From Mariprofundaceae bacterium (GTDB lineage: Bacteria > Pseudomonadota > Zetaproteobacteria > Mariprofundales > Mariprofundaceae), in contig JAUZRG010000134.1 in the NCBI GenBank assembly GCA_030950585.1, forward strand, positions 1 to 64,000: a stretch of DNA of 64,000 bases, read 5' to 3'. Positions 9,901-17,106 of this stretch are shown piece by piece (position 1 is the stretch's first letter; each line of letters opens with the position of its first letter). A program made the position numbers and the translations under genes. The notes under the pieces were generated by a model. That model made no database searches, was not told the DNA's origin, and saw only the letters and a list, made by a program, of their open reading frames with translations.

Positions 9901-11942
9901 CAGATGCCGACAACGATGATGATGATGTCGATAAATCTTTTGATGGGATGAGTGATTCGCTCTCTTTATCCATTGGTGATGATAGTCAGATGGATACCGC
10001 TGGTTTTTCAATAACCACTGACGCTTCTGATGATTCAGAAGAAGATAGCTTCGACTTTCAAGGACTAGATGACACAAGCGACGACAGTGATGATTTAGGC
10101 CTTTCTATTGATAGTGACTTTGATACATCTGATGATGACGATGGCTTTGGACTAAGCGAAGTCGATTTATCTGAAAATGATGGTACTGAATCAGTAGGTA
10201 ACTTTGATCTAGGTGACTTATCTTCTGATGATAGTGACGATGATTTTGGACTAAGTGAAATGGACTTGTCTGAAGATGATGGTGTTGAAGAAGCTAGTGA
10301 TTTTGACTTTGGTGACCTATCTTCTGATCAGGCTGACGATGGTTTTTCATTAAGTGAAGTGGACTTGTCTGAAGACGATACTACTGAATCAGCGGGTGAC
10401 TTCGATCTAGGTAGTTTGTCTCCTAACGATAGCGATGATGATTTTGGACTAAGTGAAATGGACTTGTCTAAAGATGATGGTGTTGAAGAAGCCAGTGATT
10501 TTGACTTTAGTGACCTATCTTCTGATCAGGCTGACGATGGTTTTTCATTAAGTGAAGTTGACTTGTCTGAAGACGATGCTACTGAATCAACGGGTGACTT
10601 TGATCTAGGTGTTTTGTCTTCTGATCATAGTGACGATGGTTTTGGACTAAGTGAAATGGACTTGTCTAAAGGTGATGGTGCTAAAGAGGCCAGTGACTTT
10701 GATTTTGGTGATTTTGATGAGACTGACGATTTTAATGTGGCTCAAGTTGAAGAAAGTGTCGTTGAAAGTTTAGAGGCCAGTACTTTAGTTGAAAGCTCAG
10801 ACAATGCGATGATGCAAACCAGTGAATCAAGTGATTTTGATTTATCCAGCTTATTGGTATCAGAGGAAGAAGAAACAACAGTAGATTCTAATGCTGGTTT
10901 TGATGATTTAGGTTTTGATACTTTGGATGATGTACCTAAAGCCACGGCTAATGAAAGCAGTACACTTGATTCGGTTGATGATGATCTTGACAGTATTAAT
11001 AGTTTACTTGGCTTTCAAGATGACGTTAACACAGGCGCTACTCAGGATTTAAAACCTACAGCAATAGATGCTTTAGATAGTCTGATGAATAAGAAAGAGG
11101 ATGATTTCTCTTTTGATAGTGATGCTATTCGTGATGAAGTGAACAAAGATTTTGATTTAAGCTCACTGGGTTTAGATGAGTTAGAAAGCATGTTGGAAGA
11201 TGATCAGTTGGACATATCTTCTGAAATTGTGGATGAAGAACCCTTAGTGCACGAAGAAGAAATGGAAAATGAGGATATTTATAACCTTTTAGGTACGCTC
11301 AGTGGCGGCATTGTTGAGCAAGAAGACTTTGGCAAGGCACGTGATGCAAGTGAAAAAATGGCTGAGGAAAAAGCTTTATCTAAAATGGGTTTGGATTCTC
11401 TTTCTGTTAACGAAAGCTTAACGGAAACACAGAGCGAGCAAGATAGTTTCTCATTAACACAAGAGTTAGATGATTTATTACATTCATTTGGCGATAGCTC
11501 TGGACAGGCAAGCCCAGAGGCTGCTTATGATCAAATCCTTTCTGATAGTTCTTTGCACTTAGATAGTGCTAGAAGTTATTTGGCTCAAGCTGATTTTGAT
11601 GAAGCGAAAAAAGAATTTGTACTTGCTTCAGACGATCCAGAGACACGACAAGAAGCTTTGTTGGGTCTAGCTGATATTGCACGTCTTGAAGGAGATAGTG
11701 ATCAGGCCGATGCTTTGTTGGGGGGCATTAATCCTTTACAAGCGGCAGAAGATCATGTCACCGAGTTACAAATGAAGATAGATATGATTCTTGCGGGTCA
11801 ACCACAAGGTGAAAACCTTGAAAGTTTGGCTGTTGCATCAACAGAGGCTGGTGATCATATGAAGGCTGAAGAGTATAATACTTTATCTGAAAACCTAATG
11901 AAGGCTATTCATATTTATGAAGAGATGAAGTTCACTTCTTAA
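6981..11942 (+). CDS. fimV: FimV-like polar hub protein with TPR C-terminus
   Basis: A large inner-membrane protein of the FimV family, which anchors polar type IV pilus and chemotactic functions through a periplasmic LysM domain and a cytoplasmic TPR domain. 1653 aa. In order: signal peptide (cleavage near residue 24, SSYA), FimV N-terminal domain (LGDIKIKSHLGE...), proline-rich linker, LysM-like segment (YGPIRKGETLFTVA, near 365), coiled coil (about 485-545), one membrane helix (about 559-580), a very long Asp/Ser-rich acidic region, and C-terminal TPR-like helices (about 1515-1650). The acidic part contains six 33-residue repeats. ATG at 6981 follows GGAGAAGG. The asd-fimV-truA order supports the name. 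It is longer than typical FimV proteins, mostly through the acidic region. Confidence 0.9.
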   Translation: MQHKLQVFLIQLCALCMFVGSSYAVSLGDIKIKSHLGEYFDAEVPLRLSANESVSDVQVEMASPADYRILEVYREAGLNAIRLDVKGDQQDGKIVLNSTSILNSPFFNIILKVQLGRATHFKTYGVFLDPASTKSAAPVKPRVESGSAWVEASKNKVEDSVPTPAPLSPSLAAPSLAVPPISLPALPVATAPKNILVKPTKTAAVMADEKNNMTNAQEVEAAAEEVLPTPVPKVDPQIQPIEKQALFPPAEKPVAKAILPHEERLQRSEEELEMSDPFSRLFDEDFVRKKEVYNDSLLSIDDDPLLKADVNEPVIVAENVMPTPKVEKLTFKAQNRQPITTPVPRQPIAAAPAPNYTPRAGGETYGPIRKGETLFTVARAVQHRFSQPTRQVMAAIYKRNLAAFEQSNMNFMNVGIVLQIPTKSEVAATTLSEAKQMFEQHSRHFSAPASGAASFSKKVMTLSGSANRNVDTQANVGMPHGANNVLVEENKFLKTELAQANETIKSLHDTPENIALRATIEQLTIEVDSLQFKIKQLRAEIDKAKAEPQSEIVISDTMWYIAGGIVLFLLLLAIGVFVFMKRSSSSPAHPATTDHEAVAPSPAAPSTPHAQEAFAGLPKDSDSSDDVPEISDFDFPTEVESDNLETGDFDNIDTASFEGETATSDMSNLDFENFDHSNDGQMPDITDEDTSEIEAFQDEVEDEPDPDVDYLAEADVYQRYGMDDEAIHQINMAIRQRANNVEAHIKLVQYLSGADHADELGNATDAARKVLMGADLIKFESSLGDVDVVESAASNDIGTSTGSFDSDDSFDDLTATVAMNLSDIQENTDLLTEKAAEENVNLSDYGFDSMSMDEMDVDFDDSGSDLTDALDAEDDGLSFDSLDLGDSITGSNELDFSSDMNMDSFEDATEESTESGSASLDFDEKTLSIETLSESSIDFSGDLSSENDVNVGDPKSGDVVDSISSLEFDFGSLSDADNDDDDVDKSFDGMSDSLSLSIGDDSQMDTAGFSITTDASDDSEEDSFDFQGLDDTSDDSDDLGLSIDSDFDTSDDDDGFGLSEVDLSENDGTESVGNFDLGDLSSDDSDDDFGLSEMDLSEDDGVEEASDFDFGDLSSDQADDGFSLSEVDLSEDDTTESAGDFDLGSLSPNDSDDDFGLSEMDLSKDDGVEEASDFDFSDLSSDQADDGFSLSEVDLSEDDATESTGDFDLGVLSSDHSDDGFGLSEMDLSKGDGAKEASDFDFGDFDETDDFNVAQVEESVVESLEASTLVESSDNAMMQTSESSDFDLSSLLVSEEEETTVDSNAGFDDLGFDTLDDVPKATANESSTLDSVDDDLDSINSLLGFQDDVNTGATQDLKPTAIDALDSLMNKKEDDFSFDSDAIRDEVNKDFDLSSLGLDELESMLEDDQLDISSEIVDEEPLVHEEEMENEDIYNLLGTLSGGIVEQEDFGKARDASEKMAEEKALSKMGLDSLSVNESLTETQSEQDSFSLTQELDDLLHSFGDSSGQASPEAAYDQILSDSSLHLDSARSYLAQADFDEAKKEFVLASDDPETRQEALLGLADIARLEGDSDQADALLGGINPLQAAEDHVTELQMKIDMILAGQPQGENLESLAVASTEAGDHMKAEEYNTLSENLMKAIHIYEEMKFTS
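10125..10718 (+). repeat. Six 33-residue tandem repeats inside fimV
   Basis: Six consecutive 99-bp units encode variants of the pattern (D)DGFGLSEVDLSEDD...FDLGDLS. Units alternate between two types, one with SEVDLS and TES, the other with SEMDLS and EEASDFDF, so the higher-order period is 198 bp. DNA identity between same-type units is high, for example CATTAAGTGAAGT at 10347 and 10545. This suggests recent expansion by unequal recombination of a two-unit block. Confidence 0.9.
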
Positions 11943-11950
11943 ACTTAGAT

Positions 11951-11984
11951 AAAAAGGCAAGTACATCGCGACTTGCCTTTTTTT
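11951..11984 (+). terminator. Rho-independent terminator of fimV
   Basis: Stem AAAGGCAAGT/ACTTGCCTTT with an eight-base loop, then a T run, directly after the fimV stop and just before the next start at 11989. Confidence 0.88.
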
Positions 11985-11988
11985 ATAT

Positions 11989-12684
11989 ATGAAGCCCTTT
12001 TCGTTCACCCATCCTTACCCATCTTTGAGTTTTTTAGGTAGATTTTTAAGTTCGACTTGTTTGTTTTTAGCAGCGGTTGTGGCTTCAAATATAAGTTTAA
12101 TGCTATTACATTTAGTCTTATTGTGTTTGTTATTACGCATTCGTTCGGGTTCATGGCAGTTAATCATTCGATCATGGCTTTTATTGCGCTGGTTTATTTT
12201 ACCTGTTTTAGTGTTGCACCTTTTTTTTACACCAGGTGAATTTTTGTTTGCAGGTGGGCCCACAAAAGAAGGTCTGCATGCTGCGATATGGTATAGTCTA
12301 CATTTATTTATTTTATTCTTATCAGGTTTATTATTGAGTCGATCCCTCAGTTTTAAGGAGTGGTCAGCTGTGTGTGCATGCAGTCCTTTTATCGGAAAAA
12401 CGCTGCATCTTCTCTTGAGCTTAATGTGGCCCATGTATCATGATTTTAAACAACGAATGCAGCTTTATTATCAGCAGTGGTTGCTAAGAAAGCGTTGGCG
12501 GCAGCTTCCTACTTTGCTATTGGCGATTCTCATTCAGATGCTACATCAAGGGCAAGTACATGCAGGGCATGTGTGGTTGCGTTGGGATGGACAGGTGAGG
12601 TGGCCTAGCATGATATTGAACGGTTATGCGATACAATGCATTTTATTTTCATTTTTATGGTGTGTGTTTTTATGGATAAATTAA
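11989..12684 (+). CDS. EcfT/CbiQ-like transmembrane protein
   Basis: A 231-aa polytopic membrane protein with about four or five helices. The segment LFFTPGEFLFAGG...EGLHAAIW, then LLSRSLSFKEW, resembles the core of the EcfT/CbiQ family, the transmembrane coupling subunit of energy-coupling-factor vitamin and metal transporters. The end of the protein is more basic (LLRKRWRQL). No ATPase or substrate-binding subunit lies next to it, so a transport role is uncertain. Its last 13 bases overlap truA, which suggests coupled translation. No strong ribosome site is visible before the ATG at 11989, which sits right behind a terminator. Confidence 0.55.
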   Translation: MKPFSFTHPYPSLSFLGRFLSSTCLFLAAVVASNISLMLLHLVLLCLLLRIRSGSWQLIIRSWLLLRWFILPVLVLHLFFTPGEFLFAGGPTKEGLHAAIWYSLHLFILFLSGLLLSRSLSFKEWSAVCACSPFIGKTLHLLLSLMWPMYHDFKQRMQLYYQQWLLRKRWRQLPTLLLAILIQMLHQGQVHAGHVWLRWDGQVRWPSMILNGYAIQCILFSFLWCVFLWIN

Positions 12685-13472
12685 GTCGAGTTTTACTCAT
12701 TGTTGAATTTGATGGTCATGCATATTCAGGGTGGCAACGACAAAAGAATGCTTATGCCGTTCAACAAGCCCTTGAAGAGGCTATTTCAAAAATTGAACAG
12801 CACGAGGTTCAATGTTTTGGTGCAGGTCGAACCGATAAAGGGGTACATGCACAAGCGATGCCTGTGCATGTTGATGTGAGTACAGAGCGTCTCCTCCGAT
12901 CCAAACGTGCGTATGTTCATGGCGTGAATCAGTTATTACCTTTGAGTATTCGAGTGCTGGCTTGTGTGCAGGTTGAAGATGATTTTCATGCGCGTTTTGA
13001 CTGCTTGGAACGGGCTTATTGTTATCGTATTTGGTGTCGAAACACATCTTCTTCTTTGGATAGTTGGCGGCATTGGTGGATGCCACGCGAGCTTGATGTG
13101 GTTCAAATGGAATTAGCATCCCAAGTGTTTATGGGTAGGCAAGACTTCAGTTCCGTGCGTGCCAGTGGCTGCCAAGCAGCATCTGCGGTGCGTGAAATTC
13201 GCGAGTTAAGTTTGCAAAAACAGGGTTATGTGTTGGAAATTCATGTGAGAGCAGATGCTTTTTTATATCATATGGTTAGAAATATTGTGGGAAGCTTGGT
13301 GCAGGTTGGTTTAGCTCAATGCTCTGTCGATCAGTTAAGTGAGATTATGAAAAAGAAAGATAGAAGCTTATCAGCTGCAACAGCTCCAGCGCATGGGCTA
13401 TATTTTTCAGATGCTAGGTATGAAAAATACCTTGTGTCTTCAATCTTAGAAAATACAAATAACGATGCTTAA
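12672..13472 (+). CDS. truA: tRNA pseudouridine(38-40) synthase
   Basis: Isomerises uridines 38, 39 and 40 in the anticodon stem-loop of many tRNAs. 266 aa from ATG 12672 (MDKLSRVLLIVEFDG); the frame is open upstream, but family members begin near this Met. The catalytic Asp lies in GAGRTDKGVHA, with supporting YHMVRNIVGSLVQVG near the C-terminus. It overlaps the end of the EcfT-like gene. In many proteobacteria trpF follows truA; here a suhB-like gene follows instead. Confidence 0.96.
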   Translation: MDKLSRVLLIVEFDGHAYSGWQRQKNAYAVQQALEEAISKIEQHEVQCFGAGRTDKGVHAQAMPVHVDVSTERLLRSKRAYVHGVNQLLPLSIRVLACVQVEDDFHARFDCLERAYCYRIWCRNTSSSLDSWRHWWMPRELDVVQMELASQVFMGRQDFSSVRASGCQAASAVREIRELSLQKQGYVLEIHVRADAFLYHMVRNIVGSLVQVGLAQCSVDQLSEIMKKKDRSLSAATAPAHGLYFSDARYEKYLVSSILENTNNDA

Positions 13473-13601
13473 AAAATATTTTTTTAAACTTTAATGCTGG
13501 TGGTTGAGCCTCTAAATTGAGCATGAATGTAACTCAAGCTTGCTTTGTTAAAGATGGATTGCGTAGCCTTCGGTTTTTTGTTCATTATCAGGAGAATAAT
13601 T

Positions 13602-14369
13602 TTGCTTTACATTGCTATTCGTGCAGCTCGCCGTGCTGGCGAACTCATTTCACGTTCATTTGAACGTCGTGACTCACTATCTATTATGGAAAAAAATGAT
13701 CGTGACTTTGTCACTGAAGTTGATCGCAAAGCAGAGCAAATTATTATTGCTGAGATTCGTAAGCATTACCCATCTCACGGTATTGTTGCTGAAGAATCGG
13801 AAATTATTAATCCTGATGCTGAAACAAAGTGGTATATTGATCCACTGGATGGCACGACAAACTTCATTCATGGCTTTCCTCATTTTGCCGTTTCGATTGC
13901 AGCATGGCGCAATGGTCAACCTATCGTTGCCGTGGTTCACAATCCAATCACAGGCGAAACCTTTGAAGCTCAAAATGGCAACGGTGCGTTTTTAAATCGC
14001 CATCGCTTGCGTGTTTCTAATGTTAAAAAGATCTCTCACAGTCTTTTTGCTTCAGGCCTAGCCCCTTACCGTCGGGGTGAGATCGACACATTTCAAAAAC
14101 GCATGGATGTCTGCATGCGCTCTGCTGATGGCTATCGCCGTGGTGGCTCTGCTGCACTTGATCTGGCTTATGTGGCTTGTGGTCGCTTAGATGCCTATTG
14201 GGAAGCTGGTTTGCGTCCTTGGGATATTGCTGCGGGTGTGATCTTGGTTCAAGAAGCGGGTGGTATGGCCACAGATTTAATCGGCGCTTCCGTTGATTTG
14301 AATAAAGGCAACGTATTGGTGGCGAATTCAACCTTGCACCGTGAATACCGTATGCTCTTAGATATCTAA
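13602..14369 (+). CDS. suhB: Inositol-1-monophosphatase family protein
   Basis: A Mg-dependent phosphatase of the IMPase/SuhB family; in E. coli SuhB also helps ribosome assembly through the Nus antitermination complex. 255 aa. Metal-binding motifs are all present: VAEESE, WYIDPLDGTTNFIHG and the C-terminal RPWDIAAG. I chose the TTG start at 13602 because AGGAGA precedes it by a normal distance and the family starts at ML.IAIRAARRAG; the longer frame from 13545 has no support. Single gene with its own terminator. Confidence 0.93.
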   Translation: MLYIAIRAARRAGELISRSFERRDSLSIMEKNDRDFVTEVDRKAEQIIIAEIRKHYPSHGIVAEESEIINPDAETKWYIDPLDGTTNFIHGFPHFAVSIAAWRNGQPIVAVVHNPITGETFEAQNGNGAFLNRHRLRVSNVKKISHSLFASGLAPYRRGEIDTFQKRMDVCMRSADGYRRGGSAALDLAYVACGRLDAYWEAGLRPWDIAAGVILVQEAGGMATDLIGASVDLNKGNVLVANSTLHREYRMLLDI

Positions 14370-14402
14370 TCTCGCTTTTTAAAGCGTCATCTTGTTTTTG
14401 CT

Positions 14403-14435
14403 AATCCCCGAAGTTTTCTTCGGGGATTTTTTTGT
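14403..14435 (+). terminator. Rho-independent terminator of suhB
   Basis: Eleven-bp stem AATCCCCGAAG/CTTCGGGGATT with a TTTT loop, then a T run. Confidence 0.92.
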
Positions 14436-14624
14436 TTGTAGTGGATATTAGGCGGAGTTTATCCTAAGTTTTTTGTGGGTGTCCGTATCATTATTTTTGA
14501 TTTCTAAATTTCTTCATGTGATCTTATTCTTTGAGATTTTTTGTTTAGGGTAAGCAGCCATGATAAGTAGGTTTGTGATTAGTTAATAGACATATTCTGC
14601 TTGTTATACTGTTAGGGGTATAAT

Positions 14625-15176
14625 ATGAGATTATTAATAGCAATAATAGCACTCTTTGTTATAGGGATATGGGTTTTTCTTGCATACTTTCTTATGGGTG
14701 AAATAAATATACCACATATTTCCTTAGCTCTTCCAAAGAGTACGGAATCATTTAGTAATTCGACTACATTTTTAACGGGACTATTATCATCTTTCTCTGT
14801 AATATTGGGATTAATAGCTGTTTTATTACAGGGTAAAGAATTAAAAGAGTCAACCAGCGCACAGAGAGCACAGGCAACGGCTCTTGAAAAGCAATCAGAA
14901 TCGCAACAGAAGGTATTAGCTTCTCAACTGGATCGGTCGGAAGCAATGGTGAAGCAGTTAGAACAACAAGCTACTGCTAATAGAATACTGATTCTACAAG
15001 CAAAACAACAGTATGATTCTAGTGAAGTTTCCAGAATGGATAGTATACTTAATCAACTTAAAGTTAAAGATATAAAAACAACAAACAACTTATTATTTGA
15101 GAATTGCGTTGCTAAGAAAAAGGTACATATAAAGTCTTTAAAAGACATACAAAATGAAATGGATAAGTTTCAATAG
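14625..15176 (+). CDS. Hypothetical membrane protein with coiled coil
   Basis: No known family recognised. The 183-aa protein begins with one membrane helix (LIAIIALFVIGIWVFLAYF), has a second after residue 45 (FLTGLLSSFSVILGLIAVLL), then a charged coiled coil rich in Gln, Glu and Lys to about residue 135. The gene and the 190 bp before it are more AT-rich than neighbouring housekeeping genes, and the gene stands alone between a terminator and a repeat. That is consistent with acquisition. It resembles in layout small two-helix anchor proteins with cytoplasmic coiled coils, but no function can be assigned. Confidence 0.6.
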   Translation: MRLLIAIIALFVIGIWVFLAYFLMGEINIPHISLALPKSTESFSNSTTFLTGLLSSFSVILGLIAVLLQGKELKESTSAQRAQATALEKQSESQQKVLASQLDRSEAMVKQLEQQATANRILILQAKQQYDSSEVSRMDSILNQLKVKDIKTTNNLLFENCVAKKKVHIKSLKDIQNEMDKFQ

Positions 15177-15321
15177 CTAGGTGGTGTTAAATAAATCGTT
15201 CCTCGATCCTGCATGAAAACGCCCACGACAACCAGCAAATACTACGCTGTGTGGAATCAAAAAAGTCAGACGTAAGTTGCGGTTGACGAAGACACGGTTG
15301 ATTCAGTGATAACGGTATGTT

Positions 15322-15366
15322 TTGTTGGGGTTCGTTCCTCACCCGCAACCTACGATTTCTCATTTT
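15322..15366 (-). repeat. REP-like palindromic repeat, copy 1
   Basis: Read on the minus strand this contains AATCGTAGGTTG, then GGGTGAGG, then CGAACCC, an imperfect palindrome with a GAGGAACGA centre. A second copy with about three differences over 36 bp is at 60041-60080 on the plus strand. It lies in the gap between convergent genes, the usual place for REP elements. The rest of the gap 15177-15412 shows no gene. Confidence 0.7.
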
Positions 15367-15412
15367 AGGTATGCATTTCAACGCAGAAACGATAAGCCCA
15401 CACCACCTTGTT

Positions 15413-15976
15413 TTATGCCTTAGGAACCCCAAAGCGTTGATGCAGTGCATCAATAAAATGTCGATCCATTTTTTTCGAGAATAGAGCCAAGGGCGAGTAA
15501 GCACGTTTCCAAGCAAGGTAGAGGGTTAAGCTGATGCAAAAGACTGCAAAGAGCATGTTTGGCCACGCATTGAGTTCCCATTGACCATGCCATAACCACT
15601 GTTGCTTTGAAAAAGGGTAGAGATAACTGATTCCCCATAGTTGATCTTGGTGTCGCCCACTGATTAAGTCTTCTAATAAATGGCTGTGAAAGGCACAAAA
15701 TACCAGCAAAGCGATGAGTTTTTGACGTGTGATCCATAACGTTAATAGTGCCAAAATGCTACCAAATAAAAGGTTGTGCGCTAAGACATGGTGATAGGTT
15801 GACCACCATAGCAGCGGGTTTTCTGTGTGTGCTGTTAATAGTTCTGCCACAACACCCAAACCATCAATATCAGCAATGACTGCTGCAAGCGTAATATAAG
15901 CACGTTCACGCATGCTGATATGGCTGGCGGTATTGGCCAAAAGCCAGCCTGTGAGGGCGTGGTTGATCGGACTCAT
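15413..15976 (-). CDS. YdjM/DUF457-like membrane hydrolase
   Basis: A 187-aa polytopic membrane protein of the family annotated as membrane-bound metal-dependent hydrolases (YdjM/DUF457). Supporting residues are the N-terminal NHALTGW with its His, ADIDGLG with acidic residues, and HHVLAHNLLFG followed by HSHLLEDLISG, the histidine-rich set of the family. The start at 15976 overlaps the stop of the upstream minus-strand gene (ATGA), so the two are translated together. A second member of the same family lies at 31623-32297. Biochemical activity is unproven for the family. Confidence 0.75.
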   Translation of the reverse strand: MSPINHALTGWLLANTASHISMRERAYITLAAVIADIDGLGVVAELLTAHTENPLLWWSTYHHVLAHNLLFGSILALLTLWITRQKLIALLVFCAFHSHLLEDLISGRHQDQLWGISYLYPFSKQQWLWHGQWELNAWPNMLFAVFCISLTLYLAWKRAYSPLALFSKKMDRHFIDALHQRFGVPKA

Positions 15977-16350
15977 GACGGTGAGGCCATGTCTTTGATC
16001 ACATGCATGATTCTTGAAAGGCTGTATTCTTCACCATACAATTGATAATGCTGATACTGTACCTGATAACCATAAGCCTGAAATTGCGCTGCAATATAAT
16101 CACGTGCTGCATCAAGACTTTCTTTTTCAAGGTAGCTGCGGCCTTTGGGGTTGATGCATAAGGCTTGCACATGTTGTTGGGTATTGTGAACCAGCTGCTG
16201 TTCGCTTTCCGACAAGGGAAGAAGTGTCTGTTGCCATGATTGTTGGGGCATATAAAGCATGTACAGAAAAAAAGAGCTGAGCATGACGGTGCTAAAAGCT
16301 ACGGCATAAAAAAACAGGCGTATGAATTCTAATATCATTTTTTTGATCAT
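15973..16350 (-). CDS. Membrane-anchored, truncated M28-peptidase-like protein
   Basis: A 125-aa protein with one N-terminal helix (FIRLFFYAVAFSTVMLSSFF) followed by a segment resembling the start of M28 aminopeptidases: SYLEKESLDAARDYIAAQF, then AYGYQVQYQHYQLYGEEY. Full M28 enzymes have about 200 more residues with the zinc ligands, and these are absent. Either the gene is truncated, with the YdjM-like gene abutting the break, or it is a short independent protein. ATG at 16350 gives the shortest sensible signal anchor; the ribosome site is weak. The four-base overlap with the next gene argues that it is still expressed. Confidence 0.5.
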   Translation of the reverse strand: MIKKMILEFIRLFFYAVAFSTVMLSSFFLYMLYMPQQSWQQTLLPLSESEQQLVHNTQQHVQALCINPKGRSYLEKESLDAARDYIAAQFQAYGYQVQYQHYQLYGEEYSLSRIMHVIKDMASPS

Positions 16351-16440
16351 CAGCAAAAGGTTTGCATCTTTTAGCGCAGGCTGCAAATGATTTGATTGCC
16401 CATATTGTCAAGCTCCATGTTGGCATGCCATGCTTCGCGG

Positions 16441-17106
16441 ATGAGCAATAATATAATTACAGAACAAATGACCCAAGCGGGTAAAAAAATAGAACACAGT
16501 TCTTTTCAGATTGTCGATCAAGAGGTTGGTTCTCATGATTATACGCAATCAGAATGGCAAGTTGTTCGGCGGATGATTCATGCCACAGCAGACTTTGAAT
16601 TTAATGGTTTAACCGCTTTTCATACCGATGCCATTAATGCTGGCGTGCAAGCGATTTTAGCAGGCACAGCGATTGTTGCTGATGTTGAGATGATTTGTGT
16701 GGGCTTGTCTAAGCCTAGGTTAACTCATTTTGGTGTGCAAACACATCAGTTTATTAGTGATGAAGATGTGATTGCAGTCGCAAAGGCAGAAAATACCACG
16801 CGTGCCGTACAAGCCATGCGCAAAGCGCAGAAAAAAGGTTTGTTAGAAGGTGCGATTATTGCTGTAGGCAATGCCCCTACAGCATTACTTGAAGTGGTAC
16901 GTATGATCCATGAAGAAGGTTTAAAGCCAGCGTTGATTGTGGGTATGCCTGTTGGTTTTGTGTCTGCAAAAGAATCCAAAGATGAGGTCGCTTTGTTGGA
17001 GAATGTACCTTGGATCATTAGTCGTGGTCGCAAAGGTGGTTCAACATTGGTTGTGGCTGCGATTCATGCGATGTTGGCTTTGGCTGAACAACAGCAGCAA
17101 TCATGA
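16441..17106 (+). CDS. cbiC: Precorrin-8X / cobalt-precorrin-8 methylmutase
   Basis: Moves the methyl group from C-11 to C-12 to make (cobalt-)hydrogenobyrinate in corrin synthesis. 221 aa from ATG 16441. Family motifs are VVRRMIHATADFEFNG with the catalytic His at about residue 47, AINAGVQAILAG, AVGNAPTAL and SRGRKGGSTLV. The open frame extends to 16396, but homologues begin close to this Met, before MTQAGKKIEHSSFQI. Its stop overlaps the cbiD start (ATGA). No cobalamin riboswitch was recognised upstream. Confidence 0.93.
   Translation: MSNNIITEQMTQAGKKIEHSSFQIVDQEVGSHDYTQSEWQVVRRMIHATADFEFNGLTAFHTDAINAGVQAILAGTAIVADVEMICVGLSKPRLTHFGVQTHQFISDEDVIAVAKAENTTRAVQAMRKAQKKGLLEGAIIAVGNAPTALLEVVRMIHEEGLKPALIVGMPVGFVSAKESKDEVALLENVPWIISRGRKGGSTLVVAAIHAMLALAEQQQQS

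Noticed and set aside
9512-10077. Minus-strand frames rich in Ser opposite fimV
   Set aside because: They are shadows of the Asp/Ser-rich coding repeat with no ribosome sites.
15187-15516. Minus-strand 109-aa frame
   Set aside because: It spans the REP repeat and overlaps the YdjM-type gene; no family or start signal.
16390-16441. Cobalamin riboswitch before cbiC
   Set aside because: The gap between the divergent genes is too short and no B12-box-like sequence was seen.
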